In this document: piece by piece, positions 11,701 to 23,263 of the stretch
Layout: each line of letters opens with the position of its first letter
How positions within the stretch are numbered: position 1 is the first letter of the stretch
Assembly (NCBI GenBank): GCA_036852015.1
Contig: JAANDG010000020.1
Coordinates: 186,001-250,000, forward strand
DNA: 64,000 nt
Direction: 5' to 3'
DNA from: Pelodera strongyloides
Taxonomy: Eukaryota; Nematoda; Chromadorea; Rhabditida; Rhabditidae
Made by a program: the position numbers and the translations under genes
The notes under the pieces: model-generated
Told to the model about the DNA's origin: nothing
The model's database searches: none
The model's input: the letters and a program-made list of their open reading frames with translations, nothing else

Positions 11701-11782
11701 TTTGGGTGCTGCGTATAGCAAGAACGTAGTAGCGTTAGACATGAGACTGATGAGACCCGTACCTCCTCACTAACTCATCTAT

Positions 11783-14577
11783 TTATTGAGGCAAACGGTT
11801 TACAATGACAAATATTGCGTGCATTCCTTGCATACAATCCAATACACTTTCCTCTTGTTGCTCGCGGGAAACTTCCAGCGAATTCGCCAAGCGAACAGCG
11901 TGTCGCCTGAGTGTCGCGATACTGTCGCGAAGCTTTTTGGTGTCGCGTTCGCGGATCACTGCCGCGGCCTGAACAGTGAATTAACTATTTCTGCGCTATA
12001 TCTCTCTCCCTCTTATCTTACTCTTTTCACTCTATTACACTCTCTCTTCTCTTCTCTTCTCTTCTCTTCTCTTCTCTTCTCTTCTCTTCTCTTCTCTTCT
12101 CTTCTCTTCTCTTCTCTTCTCTTCTCTTCTCTTCTCTTCTGTCCCTCTCTCCCTCTCCCCCCCCTCTCTCTCTCTCTCTCGCTCTATTTTTTCCGACACC
12201 CCTCTAACTATCTTTACCAACTTCACCTGATACATTACACGTAGAGCAGCAATACGCTTAGAACTACATAATAACTTTGGAAACATACCTAGCAAGTGCC
12301 ACGAAACGCTAGGATAAAACCATATTTCTTTACCTGTGTGGACAGAGTGCGTTGACCAGCTCGGACAATTGGCAAGCCACTTGAATCTTCGGTATTACTG
12401 GATTCCCTGAAAAAATTTTAAACTGACATCGATAATAACCCTCTCTCTCCCCCCCCCTCTTTATGCTAAAAAATATAAAAATTTTAATTACCCGTGAATA
12501 GTTGCATATTCCTCCACGATGAGAGCGTATTTGTGAAGAATATGGACATAGAACGCGTTTCTAAAATATTAGACAAATTAAACATTACCTTATTGTTTAC
12601 AAAGGAGTCACAGATGTAATGTATACGAACTTTTCTACGTATTTACCTATAACCATAATGTGCCGTACCCCGATGAACATATGCAAACTTTCGTAGCCAA
12701 TAGAGACTGTATTACCTAGCTGTTTATATTTTTACGTCGAGTTTATTTATTGAATTAGTCTGATTCCGCGTTTACCTGGTTGGCAGTCTTTCGCAAAGAA
12801 TTCCCAAAATCTTTTCCACACTTCGCACTGCCATTTCCATATTGGAGACACCGCTTTGGATTGCTGCAAGTTATTGATTACATAGACTGGATAAATCAAT
12901 AAATCAATAAAGAACCAGCATTTGATAATGGTTGAACCCTGCTACGAGTACTACGACCCTTTTTAGCATGGCTCTACCGTAGCGTTAGATGTAGGTGTGA
13001 TTAAAGTTTCCACAGCTTCTAAAAAAGATAAAAAAAAAAAAAAAACCCACGTGGTTTGTTCATTTTGGCAAGAAACCAATAACAGTCCGCTGTCATCATC
13101 AAGTGCATGCACAATGCATGCGGATCCAGCAGAATTGGCATAGTCAGCAACTCTCTCAACCAGAATTCGTAGAGCGAACAGATCTGCAGAATTGCTATTG
13201 ACTGGATTCACACTTTTAAACCGAAATGCCGGACGGTTTTTGAAACACATCGAGCAGACCAGCATTCTAATGCAGCATATGTAGATGACATAAATTAAAA
13301 TAAAATAATCGAGCTAATTCGAATAAATTAGCATAACGACGTAGGAATTCAGTTATCCACGATGCGTTTCAAAAAGCGGCCGGTATTTTGCTTTAAAGGG
13401 TCAACGTAACAAAATTTTCCCCAATTTTTCTAAGAGAAAACTACAGGATTATGCGATCATTACTTCAGCCCACCGAAATGAACTTTATCATTAATGACTC
13501 GCCTAATTTTTCTTACCTTTGCTTTTGCCATCAAATAGTCTGAAAATGCTTCAACATCTGCCGGATTCTGCTCGTACATTGTTTTGAACAAGTTCATCTC
13601 GTAGCGCTTTTTCTAAAGAAAATATCCTTATTGTACATGTTACTGTAAATCGAGAAAGAAAGGTCTTGTATAGCACATGTTTGGCTGAAATGTATCAGTT
13701 TGCAGGTTCACGGAGAGAGAAAAACAGGCAAGGCCTTCGACAGGCTTTCGTCAGGTTATCGCCAGTTTACCATATATCCTATCGCGAGAACCCGGCGAAG
13801 ATCAAGCGAAGGGTCCCCCAGATTCTCTAGGCTCTATGTCACGGAATTGTATCTCGCTCACTTTTGGTATAAAATACAAGGCTTCCAAAAACAAACAAAA
13901 AGTATACCTCAATCAAGTTGACATAAAATGTGCTGAGAAAGCGTAGGTGTGCGATACAGAGCTCCTTCTGTTTGGCTGCAACCTGAACATTTTCTATGAG
14001 GATGATGGGGGTTTCCAAGCATCCCAACAATTCGGTGTGATTCTGTCAATACTACCGTATTTCTGCACGAAACATGTATATATAATATGAAAAATTAAAA
14101 AAAAATAATCTCGTATAGTTCCAAAATACTGTAGATTTTCACCATCTTGGAAACCTCATGAAACATGTATACTGCTAAACATTCAGCGATCCAAGCACAT
14201 TTAACTTAGAATGCACAACGCAAAATGATTTTTTTAACATTATAGTCCTTGTTTTTCTGGGTGGCTCGAGGGATTTGGCGACCTTTTCGCGACCTATTGG
14301 CGACCATTTTTCTCCAAACGGTCGCATCCAAATGATCTTAAAGTAAATGCAAAATAGTAATAAAAAATAGTTTACGTACCTCTTTCTCGCACTCTGTGAT
14401 CTCCTCCCTAAGCTGTACTTCCTCGTCGTCCGTCTGACTGTCTGTCACCTCATTCTTATTCACGTCTACAACATGTCCCTGACGCTCTAGTCGTCTGTTT
14501 CTCCTCCTTTCGAGTGTATTCTTCACAGAACTATTCAAACTTGAAAGAGATGCAGAGATACTACGAATTAGGGGCAT
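11783..14577 (-). CDS. Unrecognised 302-residue protein
   Basis: Seven minus-strand exons chain with correct phases: 14380-14577, 13908-14042, 13517-13612, 13051-13183, 12776-12863, 12334-12406 and 11783-11968 (TAA at 11783-11785, with AATAAA overlapping it on the minus strand). The N-terminus is basic and Ser-rich (ERRRNRRLERQG) then acidic (SQTDDEEVQLREEITE); the middle is helical and Leu/Met-rich (STFYVNLIEKKRYEMNLF, LYEFWLRELLTMPILL); the C-terminal exon is a likely coiled coil (RERDTKKLRDSIATLRRHA). No signal peptide or clear membrane span. I do not recognise the family; BAR-like or sorting-complex proteins are possible on general helical character, but nothing specific supports either. 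Intron 6 holds a (TTCTC)n array and intron 3 or 4 a MITE. The acceptor of exon 2 lies inside a dispersed repeat (14020-14165). Confidence 0.72.
12001..12181. repeat. (TTCTC)n and (CT)n microsatellite in an intron
   Basis: About 19 near-perfect TTCTC pentamers run from about 12045 to 12140 and pass into CCCTCTCT dinucleotides to 12181. It fills much of the last intron of the 302-aa gene (12333-11969). Confidence 0.95.
13216..13396. mobile_element. CCGGCCGG-type MITE
   Basis: Degenerate member: TTAAACCGAAATGCCGGAC at left and GCGGCCGGTATTTTGCTTTAA at right, about 181 bp, in an intron of the 302-aa gene. Confidence 0.85.
14020..14165. repeat. Dispersed repeat, copy 1
   Basis: Shares about 130 bp at roughly 80% identity with 27320-27462 (TGTCAATACTACCGTATTT, TCTGCACGAAAC and flanks). 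It overlaps the 5' end and splice acceptor of exon 2 of the 302-aa gene. Confidence 0.8.
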
Positions 14578-14586
14578 TCTGAAAAT
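14578..14586 (-). promoter_or_regulatory. Candidate spliced-leader acceptor of the 302-aa gene
   Basis: Minus strand reads ATTTTCAG then A and ATG, the same one-base leader arrangement as the Srg receptor gene. Confidence 0.6.
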
Positions 14587-16172
14587 TGAAGAGTGAGGCT
14601 CACTGAAAAAAGTAGGCTGAATTTTCGATATGATATAAATACAGGAACAATTTTACGATCGAGAAAATTTAGATCAAATTAACGAGACCATATTAAAACA
14701 AGGTACAAAAATATTAAAACAAAAGATTTTAGACGAATAATATGTAGTTCGTGAAACTTACTCTTCTATGGCATATTCTCCTACATAAGTCCTACAGTCT
14801 GTGGATACCAGTAGATAAAGAATTATGGAAAATTCGGAATCAAAATCATTGGACAATTTTTGTTAGCTTTCCTAACTAACGAGCCCGTTTCAGAAACCAC
14901 TGGATTTTTCTTAATAAAATATATATTCACTCAGCTGTTATCATGCAACAATTGATATGGAATTTTCTATGACTTTTCAGCAAAGAATCACGTAAGCCGA
15001 TAAGTTTTTTTTTACTTTACTGGAATGGAATTTTTCAGAATAAGCCGCGAATATTTTCATCATGACACATGCAAACAAAAAGCAATACAGTTCATACAAA
15101 AGAAAATCTCGAAAAATGATATACACAAAATATAGATATGCCAGGAAACCACGACATTTATGATTTTGTAATGATTAAGTGTAAATTAAAGTAGTACATA
15201 GGTAAATACGAAACGTCTGCCTCGCAACTTGTTTCGGTCCATCGTGGTGAACTTCTTCGTTATACTATTATAAAATTATACTCGCCGGTAGAGAGCATCA
15301 AAAAGGCAAATATCAATTAGTTATACAATCGCTAACCAATAACAATGCACGCGACCAAACAGAACAGAAATGGAATCTAATTTCAGACTGCAAAGGTTCG
15401 AATCCAAGTGCCCCCACACACTTCCGTTCTGATAACAGAAGCTGATAATAGACGTAATTAACCTTTTAAACCCTTCAAATATGAGTGGGTGAACTGTCAA
15501 AAATTCACCAATAATTAATCATTACTTGCCTGACTTTCAGTGACATTCAAAGTAAACCTACCTTTGTTAGGTGCATACAAAAGTTTTTGAGGTCGGTTTG
15601 GTAATCGGTGTGTGAGATACGTACTTCGGTATGTAAATCGGTATTTGAGAAAGTGAGAAGAGTTAAAAGTTATAACTCATGAGAAACCTACAAACTACAA
15701 ATGAAAAATTGCGGGAGATCTATGCATAACAGTATGGCGTTACTCTTCTGGTCAGCCGACTCGTTATTAGGTTTTAACTTTAGTAAGAGGTTTTGTTAGG
15801 AAATCTAAATATGGAATAATTAGTGCTATTCGTGCTAGAAGTCAAAGTAATCCATATGAAATTGAATGATGTTATATATTGATTAGCTTGGCTTTATCAC
15901 TAATTACGCATATGCATGTAGTAATACATTTTTGGTAAACTGAGTGATAAAAAGACTAGCCAGCCTCAGATTAATTAAACACTAAACAGTCAGTCCTTGG
16001 TTTGGACAGCGAAAAAAGCAAATGAAAAGTTATAAAATGGTAATCAATTTGCTAATCAGCGTCCTTTTGTTCCCACTGAAACATGAAACAGCTGGAGCCT
16101 CTTTGTTTGGACTAAGAACGGCAAGGAGAGATAAGAATATGGCACGGATTTTATAGAGAAAACTGTGAGGAA

Positions 16173-16361
16173 TTAAAGCGAAATAACAGCCGGTTTTTGA
16201 GACGTATTTCAAATATCTGCATTCTTATGCAGTTATGCTAACAATAAGAGGGGTCGAATTGGGGTCTATTTTGTTTATTCTAATTTATGCTCATTTGCAT
16301 ATGATGCTTAAGAAAGCAGGGGTACGTGATGCGTTTCAAAAACAGGTCGGTATTTCAATTT
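16173..16361. mobile_element. Degenerate CCGGCCGG-type MITE
   Basis: TTAAAGCGAAATAACAGCC at the left end and GCGTTTCAAAAACAGGTCGG near the right end; the right terminus is eroded. Confidence 0.75.
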
Positions 16362-17143
16362 GTAGAAACCCGTAAGCGTTCACAGAAGTTGGAACGGGAA
16401 TTCGGTGAATAACGGGACCCGGGATCTAGGTGTGATGATTATAGATTATGTCTGAATAAAGTGGTTTTCAAATATATTGCAAAACTGCACATTTATTGGG
16501 GTATTGAGTACGCGAATTTTTGGAGAAAATTCCTTGAAAAAGTTAACGTTTTTATAAAGGTGTATTGAACAGATCGCAAGATTACAGTAACAAAAGAAAC
16601 AAATACAATGGCCAGTATCTACAGAAAATTGTTTTATCTAGCAACACTATGAAATGTAATCATAAAAAAATTATTATCTTATTTAAAACTGCAAACAATG
16701 ATTCAATTTTATATGGAGCAAATGCGGTAGGTGGCACAGTTGCTATTTAATATTCCATTTATAATTTATGCCGATGTAAGCCGATGTTTTTTTACATTTC
16801 TACATAATAATGCGTGATGTCATAATTCATAATATTATGCCGACCATGCACATGCTTTTTTATTGCTTTTCGTTGGGATTTGTAAACAAGGCTTCATACA
16901 CTTTTATTTAAAAATAAATAAATGGAGTTTGTGCACACGGAAGGTTTAAAATATGTACGCGCTAAAGCAGTATAATAGAGATGTTGTAACCGCGGGACAT
17001 TCATTTTTCCAAAGGACCTAACCATTTGGTGACCACTTGGTGACCACTCGTTGATATTTTTTCGGTAGAAAACATTTGGCATCCGGTTTTTCATTTATGG
17101 TCTCACAATCAGTGACTCGGTCCTTGTCCTATCTGACATATGT

Positions 17144-17218
17144 TGTCGTTGTCCATCGTTGTACGTCGTAGTCCGTCGTTGTCCGTCGTTGTTCGCCGTT
17201 GTCCGTCGTTGTCCGTGG
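17144..17218. repeat. Minisatellite, 10-bp GTTGTCCGTC unit
   Basis: Seven or so degenerate copies of GTTGTCCGTC in tandem (GTCGTAGTCC, GTTGTTCGCC variants). Confidence 0.85.
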
Positions 17219-17410
17219 TGTGCATCTTTGTTTTGACCACATCACCATGAAAGCACACCCTGATTTTTGCATTTATGCAAATTTTTACTCCAAGCATAAT
17301 TTAAATTGAATACTTCGTAAATATAGGTGAGAGAAGTATTGGCATGTCCTGTGATGCCCTTTTTACGTGTAATAACTAACCCGGTCGGTTTTATTATTTT
17401 TTCGATGATT

Positions 17411-17417
17411 ATTTTAG
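17411..17417 (+). promoter_or_regulatory. Candidate spliced-leader acceptor of the tetraspanin
   Basis: ATTTTAG followed by TCTA and the ATG at 17422. Confidence 0.45.
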
Positions 17418-17421
17418 TCTA

Positions 17422-20335
17422 ATGACTCCTCGTACTGTATTTTTAGGATATTGCGTCCCGCAAGAATATACCGTATACCATTCCGTTGCAGGACCGTCGG
17501 GGGTTTCTCTTCCGTCTCTCCTTTTTCTCCAATCTTTCGCTCGTCATCCTCTTCGCAGCAACTTTCTACTGTGAACTCAGCCAGTATATACAGAATTATC
17601 AGTGGGTTTTCAAGCGTTTAATAAGAGGTAGAACAAATGCAATCAAATAAAGATACACCGATGCGCTCAAACTTACTTTCGAATGGTATTGAATGGTATA
17701 GACGTACCTAAGGAGTAGTATGTACTGTAGTATGTATTGGCACCAGTGCCGCACGTGCGGCGTACCACTGGCGCACTTGCCGCGCACCTGCCGCGCACCA
17801 GCGGCGTATTTTGTGCGCAGCGATGGCGCGGAGTTTCACCGGTGAATCACTTGATTTTTTGCTCTTTGAGGAAACAGCCCATATATACCGATATTATCAT
17901 GGAAGGGATGTCATGAAAACAATATTTTAAACATTTCCCTTTGAGAACCGGAGTGGTGTTCATACTCAACAATGGCTTCCTGATCAGCGGTTATCGATCG
18001 CTCATCTCGGCCATTTTATCGATTTTTCTCGCCTGGTTCCATTGGTCGCGAATCGATTTGTTGGTGATCCATAGAGAGCCGAGATGCAGACACAAGGTCA
18101 GACAGGTCGGAGGTGGGTCACTTTTTAGAAAGTATGGATTACGGTATCTAGATCTATATCCATCCAAAGTAAGCTGCCACAACATAAAAGGCTAAATGTT
18201 TCAAGTTTTCGATAAAGGCATCCTGGAAATACTTTTTTGTTCGGAGTGATCGCTGTATTAATTTCTTTCCTAATTATCTTTCCTTGAAATACTAATTTCA
18301 GTCGCAATCTTCCCCTACACGGCTGCCTATTTCTCCACATGTTTTATGTGGGCGCTGATGATACACTTCATTATATTTCAAAGTGACACGTTGGCAAAGG
18401 GATTCTTTGAAGTTTGTCACTGATAATTAAAATTATTCCATGATTATTACTATAATTATAACTTGGACTCTATATGACTTCTTTTATTGATGGAAAAAAG
18501 AATAAAGAAAACATAAAGGAATCATAACAAAACTAGCAATATCACGCATTTTGTAAAGTGAACCATTAAATTTAATTATGCGAGACAATTAGTGAAATGT
18601 CAGCTTTACAGTACTTAACAAATTACAGTAAACCTTAATCCTTTCAGACAGCGTCGGTTTACGGTCAGAGTAGTACGGCAAGGTTAAACCTGAACCTAAT
18701 GCAGGTAAAACTACATACTACGTTTTGGAATTAAACTCTTCACTTACAATGTAATTTTGATCCAGGCATAATGCTAGGATCAGTAAACTGTGAGACTTTA
18801 CACTAATATATATTAAAGGGTCAGGCCCATTTCAAATGACCCCTATCTTTGATGATTCCATCTGATTCTCCATGTCAAATATAGTAGGATGCAATAAGTT
18901 TCTAATTTTCAAGCGCAAAAATCACTCATTATTCAGCAATTTACCGTGAGCAGTCATACACAGCTATCCATCGCAGTTGGCACGCCCATTCGCGCTGATT
19001 GGCCGATATCGCAGTTGCCACGCCCAATAGAGCATATTGCCCAATTAGCGCGGAGGGGCGTGACAACTGCGATATATAGTTGGGTATGACTGGCCATGGT
19101 AAATTGCTGAATACTGCGTGAATTTTGCGACTGAAAATTGGAAAAAAAATTCAGCCTACTATATTTGAAACGGAGAATCCGATGGAGTCATCAAAAATAG
19201 GAGTTATCTGAAATGGGCCTGACCCTTTAATATGATTGTCTTACCAGTCCTCCCATGAGTGTTGTGGTCTTCAAGGAGCTTACGATTTTGAGAACCTGCC
19301 CCGATCAGCGCATGCTGTGTGAGTTTTCCAATTTTTGCGCTTTGATTAAAAACCTTTTCGCGACTTCAATGAAATCACGTATGCATTGTTCGAAAACATA
19401 CACGCTTAGGAAGCTCCGCAGTCGCAGTACACAGGAAATAAGGGTGCGTAGGGTGTGTAGTATACATGGCGCGACAGTGCAGCGCCGGCTGCGTAGTTTC
19501 ATTTAGCGCATAACTTATCATTCTGTTTAGCCAATCTTACACGAAAATAGTTAGAATATACCGTTTCAGTGGTATCAACGTGACCGCATTCGCCTTATGT
19601 GATGAACAATGCGTACCGGTGTCCTGTTGCGCATCGATGTTTTGTTCCAATCAGGTACTGTATATTACTTAAATACTACAAATCGTTATGCTATTTATTT
19701 ATAAGACTAACAAACTTGTCTCTTTGATAACATACTAAATACTAACATACTAAACATCCATTATGCTGTCCTAGAATAGGACTGAACTTAAAAAAAAAAT
19801 AGTTTCTAAAGAGCTTACCGCGAAAAAAAGTGCTTATTTTCTTTGCGTATTGGAAGCGGACAAGTCACATCAAAAGATAAATTTTGTACAATGAATTATA
19901 TTTTTTATCAGATTCGATTGATGACAAATACTAAAAAAGGGAAGCCGTCCGCCTCAAATCTCTTTCACAGCACAGGTAAATAACGTTATTCAAATTTCTA
20001 TCCGACTCGCCTCATGTGGGGGACACGCATCGTGACATTGAGTCGATATGTTGGATGAAACCTCGCCTTTTACTTTATTTCGTACGAAATTTCAACATAT
20101 CCTCAGCTTTTCGTGCTTTTGTTATCTTTGATGAGAGCAATATAAGCAGGGCACAATTCAGTTTATAAACCAAATGATTTACACATTATAAGATGAGGAA
20201 CGTAACGACATCTATATTTCAGGTTGCATGGAAAAATTGCGAAAAGACCTTATCACTTGCATTATCATCATTACTGTTTATTCGGCCATGTGCATTCTTG
20301 AGGTTATTTTAGTAGAAAGATTTATTCTAGTATAG
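17422..20335 (+). CDS. Tetraspanin
   Basis: Nine exons with consistent phases: 17422-17436, 17492-17601, 17946-18112, 18302-18411, 18648-18704, 19248-19318, 19570-19654, 19912-19975 and 20223-20335, giving 263 residues, a typical tetraspanin size. Seen: TM1 after a short basic cytosolic start (RRGFLFRLSFFSN), TM2 and TM3, then a large extracellular loop with the diagnostic CCG motif (LMQSSHECCGLQGAYDF), a downstream VPVSCC motif and a further Cys, and TM4 preceded by GCMEKL and ending in MCILE. The CCG plus PxSCC pair is the family signature, forming two loop disulphides. Tetraspanins organise membrane microdomains by binding partner proteins; the partner here is unknown. The first exon of only 15 bp, using an ACT|GTATTT donor and a 55-bp intron, is the least certain part; the chain from 17492 onwards is strong. 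A foldback MITE fills intron 5. The cytosolic tail is short. Confidence 0.88.
18813..19230. mobile_element. Foldback MITE, TTAAAGGGTCAGGCCCA termini
   Basis: Left end TTAAAGGGTCAGGCCCA is matched by TGGGCCTGACCCTTTAA at the right; internal arms repeat too, around a centre with duplicated CGCAGTTGCCACGCCC-like blocks. In the tetraspanin intron between exons at 18704 and 19248. Terminal match to 3698-4117 apart from one base. Confidence 0.88.
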
Positions 20336-20454
20336 CTACTGTTTATGAGAGTTTACTGGGAAAATTCGTGGCATTGTGGGAATAAGGACTTCCATAACTC
20401 TCCTTGTAACAACGTACGGTGACCGGGTGGCGCTTCGGTACTATTATTTGGGAC

Positions 20455-20765
20455 GTAAGTGGTAAAACCCGCGCATTGCGCTTTTGCAGGGGCGCACTGC
20501 GCGGGAATGTTTGCGGGAATGTCTGCGCACCCTATTGGGCGGAAAAAAATTGAAAAAAAAGTATAGTTTCCATATATTTTCCGGAAGGAAACTGTGCGGG
20601 AAACCATGCGAGGAAGTATGCGCGCATACCTAGACATCTGCAAAGTGCGCACGCACACTTTGACTATGCGGGAAAGTCTGCGCGCGCACCCTGACCAGGC
20701 GTGTATGTCTGCGCGCACACCCAAATGGCGCGGGAATGTCTGTGGCGCTCTGCGTGCCCCAGAAC
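20455..20765. repeat. CpG-rich degenerate tandem repeat
   Basis: Repeated GCGGGAATGTCTGCGCGCAC-like units with strong CpG content, in forward and inverted orientation, around an AT-rich spacer. Lies just after the tetraspanin stop. The overlapping minus-strand open frame looks like a by-product. Confidence 0.75.
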
Positions 20766-21065
20766 GTAGAACAGTAAAGGGTTCTTGAACAGGGAAGGAC
20801 TGAACGGTCACTTGCAATTTCTCATTAACACTCTTTACTAGCTAAAATAATATTAGTCGTTGGTTGCTCGTTTTCCAGAAGTTAACCTCATTTATAACAC
20901 TACTTTAGATCGTGGCCTTTCTCTCATCGCAGATTCTACTCACTGCTTGGGGTAAACTTTCCTTACCTCGTCTTTACCATACCCCATATTAAGATACCCC
21001 ATGGGCATATGTTTTGTTCCCGACCGCTCGAACAGAACATAGCACTGTAGAATATGTTATCTTTA

Positions 21066-21312
21066 TAAGGGCGCATTCGAGATGGACATTTCCGGAAAAG
21101 AAAAAGAAAACTTTTGATTCGAGATGGATTTCACCAGAAAAGAATGCAATTGCCACGCATACACATACAAATGATCGATTGATTTTAGTTTCAATTACGG
21201 TACATTTGCATTTTCGGCAATTATTTTGCATGTATTATTTTTTTTCTCGGTGTCCATCTCGAACCACTTTTTTCTTTTCTTTTCCGGAAAATGTCCATCT
21301 CGAATGCGCCCT
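21066..21312. mobile_element. Foldback element, GGGCGCATTCGAGATGG termini
   Basis: About 247 bp with inverted ends AGGGCGCATTCGAGATGGAC and its complement, and subterminal CCGGAAAAGAAAAG. An inverted, highly similar copy lies at 60891-61139. Confidence 0.9.
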
Positions 21313-21428
21313 GATGGTTGCGCCTATTGCATAACAATGCAAGCTAGTTCAGATATTAGCAAATCTTGGGACCTTTACGCATGTGTTTTTTTTGTTGCTA
21401 TGAAAATTAACAAAAAAAAAATGTTTAG

Positions 21429-23224
21429 CTAGTATTGCTGAAGCAGCAGCGGACGAAGATTCAGTCTGTTATGGCTTTATACTACCTTGCGGATCCGGAA
21501 ATGCGAAAGATCTTGTGCAAGTCAGTTTAGAAAGAATATGTAGATTTTCTAATCACCATATTATTATGTATTGGTCTGTAGCAGTGTTCTTGAAACGAAA
21601 ACCTGTTCAGAACGGATATAATCATGTTTTTCCTCTGCTGCCAGTTTTGAATAAGAGTGCCAGTGCCAGTGATGCCAAAATACTTATATAAATATAAAGC
21701 CAAATAGTAAACGAAAATAAAAATGAATAATTAGGAATCGGCCGATGGTGAGACCGAGTGCACGGACACTGCCGGCGTGACCGGAGGTACCGATTCCGAA
21801 TTTGATGACGACGAGCTCGACGACGACCAGAGGAAGGAGTTATTCCTGAAGAAGGTGGCCGCCCTCGCAAAGAAGGCCAATAAAGACAGTCAGTTGCGAT
21901 TTTTTAGAAAAGACCTCCAAGGATATTACAAACTACAGTAACAACATATATGATGCTAGAGTTACCACTAAAATAGTTGCTGGCTAGCGCGTCAAAATGT
22001 TTAGTGAGGCTCCAGCGGATGCATAAATCTAGCGCAGGCGCTGCACATACATTTCGGGCAAATGGTTCAAAATCGGGAAATCGGCGCATCCGCGTGGCAA
22101 AATGCTCCGCGCACCCTAGGCGTGTTGCGCGACGAATGTGCCAAGTGTAGTCCACAATCTATAGTTTTCCCGTTTCAGATCCGGATCCGGACTACGTGAA
22201 GAAGACGGTCGAAAAGGCCGAAATGATGATGAAAGCCGCGCAATGTGGCAAGGAACCCGACTTGGTATTGCAAGACAGCAAACCCATCCAGGGTGCACCG
22301 CAACCGCCCGTCGAGGCTCCCGCGGGTGAGGCTGTTCCCCCGCCTCCAGGAGCTCCACCGCCCCAACCGGCAGACTCACCCAGTCCTGGGAGCAGTCCGG
22401 CACCCACTCCCGCCAAGCCTAAAGATGAGGTGGGTGATTAACTTTATTCTCCTTAGGTGCATGACCAAGGAAAACTAGTTAGGCTGAATGAAAGGGGTTA
22501 TGTTATACTACCTTGTATAGGAAAAGAATTTCGTAAAAGCAGATTAACGTTATTCCTAAGAGATAATAATACATCTTTTACGCTACAAGAGCATGCTCCT
22601 TTATTCAAGGGTAGTTCAATACATTGTTCAAAGCTTATAACTTGTTCGTATAGGTCCTGAGCAGTAGGCGACGAGTTCCAGATGACAAATTGCTCGCCGT
22701 CTTCGGGCTAGGGTCAGCAGGGATCGCCCATGATTCCCTCGCCAGATGGTGGTTTCAAGATTCGAGGCTATTTTATTTTAGAGCCCATATGTGGTCATGG
22801 GACTTCCTCCGGGCTTTGAGAAACTTCGTGCAAAGTTCTTGAAGAAGTTTGGCAATAAGGAGAAGGACAAGCAGGAGGGTACGGATCAGTTAAACAGTAT
22901 TTACTTTCCAAATTTGTATACTTATCAACTATGTATTTTTTTGGAAAGAAGTAGACTATACCGTTTTCGCGAGATTCTGAACGACTTGTTATAGATGTAG
23001 AGAATAGATGCGTCAGACAAGAGAATTATCCTTTGGTAACTCAATGATTTGATGTAATAGACAATACACAATAGCTATTGATTAAATCAAATACTGTACT
23101 TTGTAGGCGGCGAGGGAGAGAAGGATGCGAAGGAATCCGGGGAGAGCGGAGACGGAAAAGGAAAGGGTTCAGAAGGGAGTGCAGAGGGAGGGAAAGGAAA
23201 GGTGAGTGATGGTAGAGAGACAGC

Positions 23225-23263
<39 letters not shown>

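Larger units (their letters stand above)
8246..11782. other. Gene-poor interval between receptor and 302-aa gene
   Basis: No spliced coding chain could be built here on either strand. It holds two CT-rich microsatellite tracts (9521-9690, 10391-10665), a tRNA-Asn-like pseudogene (10824-10905), a double MITE (11074-11416) and a small inverted repeat (11573-11700). The open frame at 8840-9088 (+) has no recognisable protein character. Confidence 0.5.
14587..17410. other. Divergent intergenic region
   Basis: Lies between the 5' ends of the 302-aa gene (-) and the tetraspanin (+), so promoters of both probably reside here. AT-rich; one degenerate MITE (16173-16361), a TTTGGTGACC-type repeat near 17020-17090 and a GTC-rich minisatellite (17144-17218). 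No coding chain found. Confidence 0.5.

Noticed and set aside
11433..11729. 98-codon open frame
   Set aside because: Runs across an inverted repeat; no splice context.
12776..12863. Trp-rich reading of this exon
   Set aside because: The frame giving many Trp residues conflicts with phases of exons 13051-13183 and 11783-11968; the frame used joins all.
17941..18422. PGAP2/FRAG1-like membrane protein
   Set aside because: Extending the splicing to later exons revealed the CCG and VPVSCC motifs of a tetraspanin.
20353..20817. 154-codon open frame on the minus strand
   Set aside because: Coincides with the CpG-rich repeat; composition follows the repeat.
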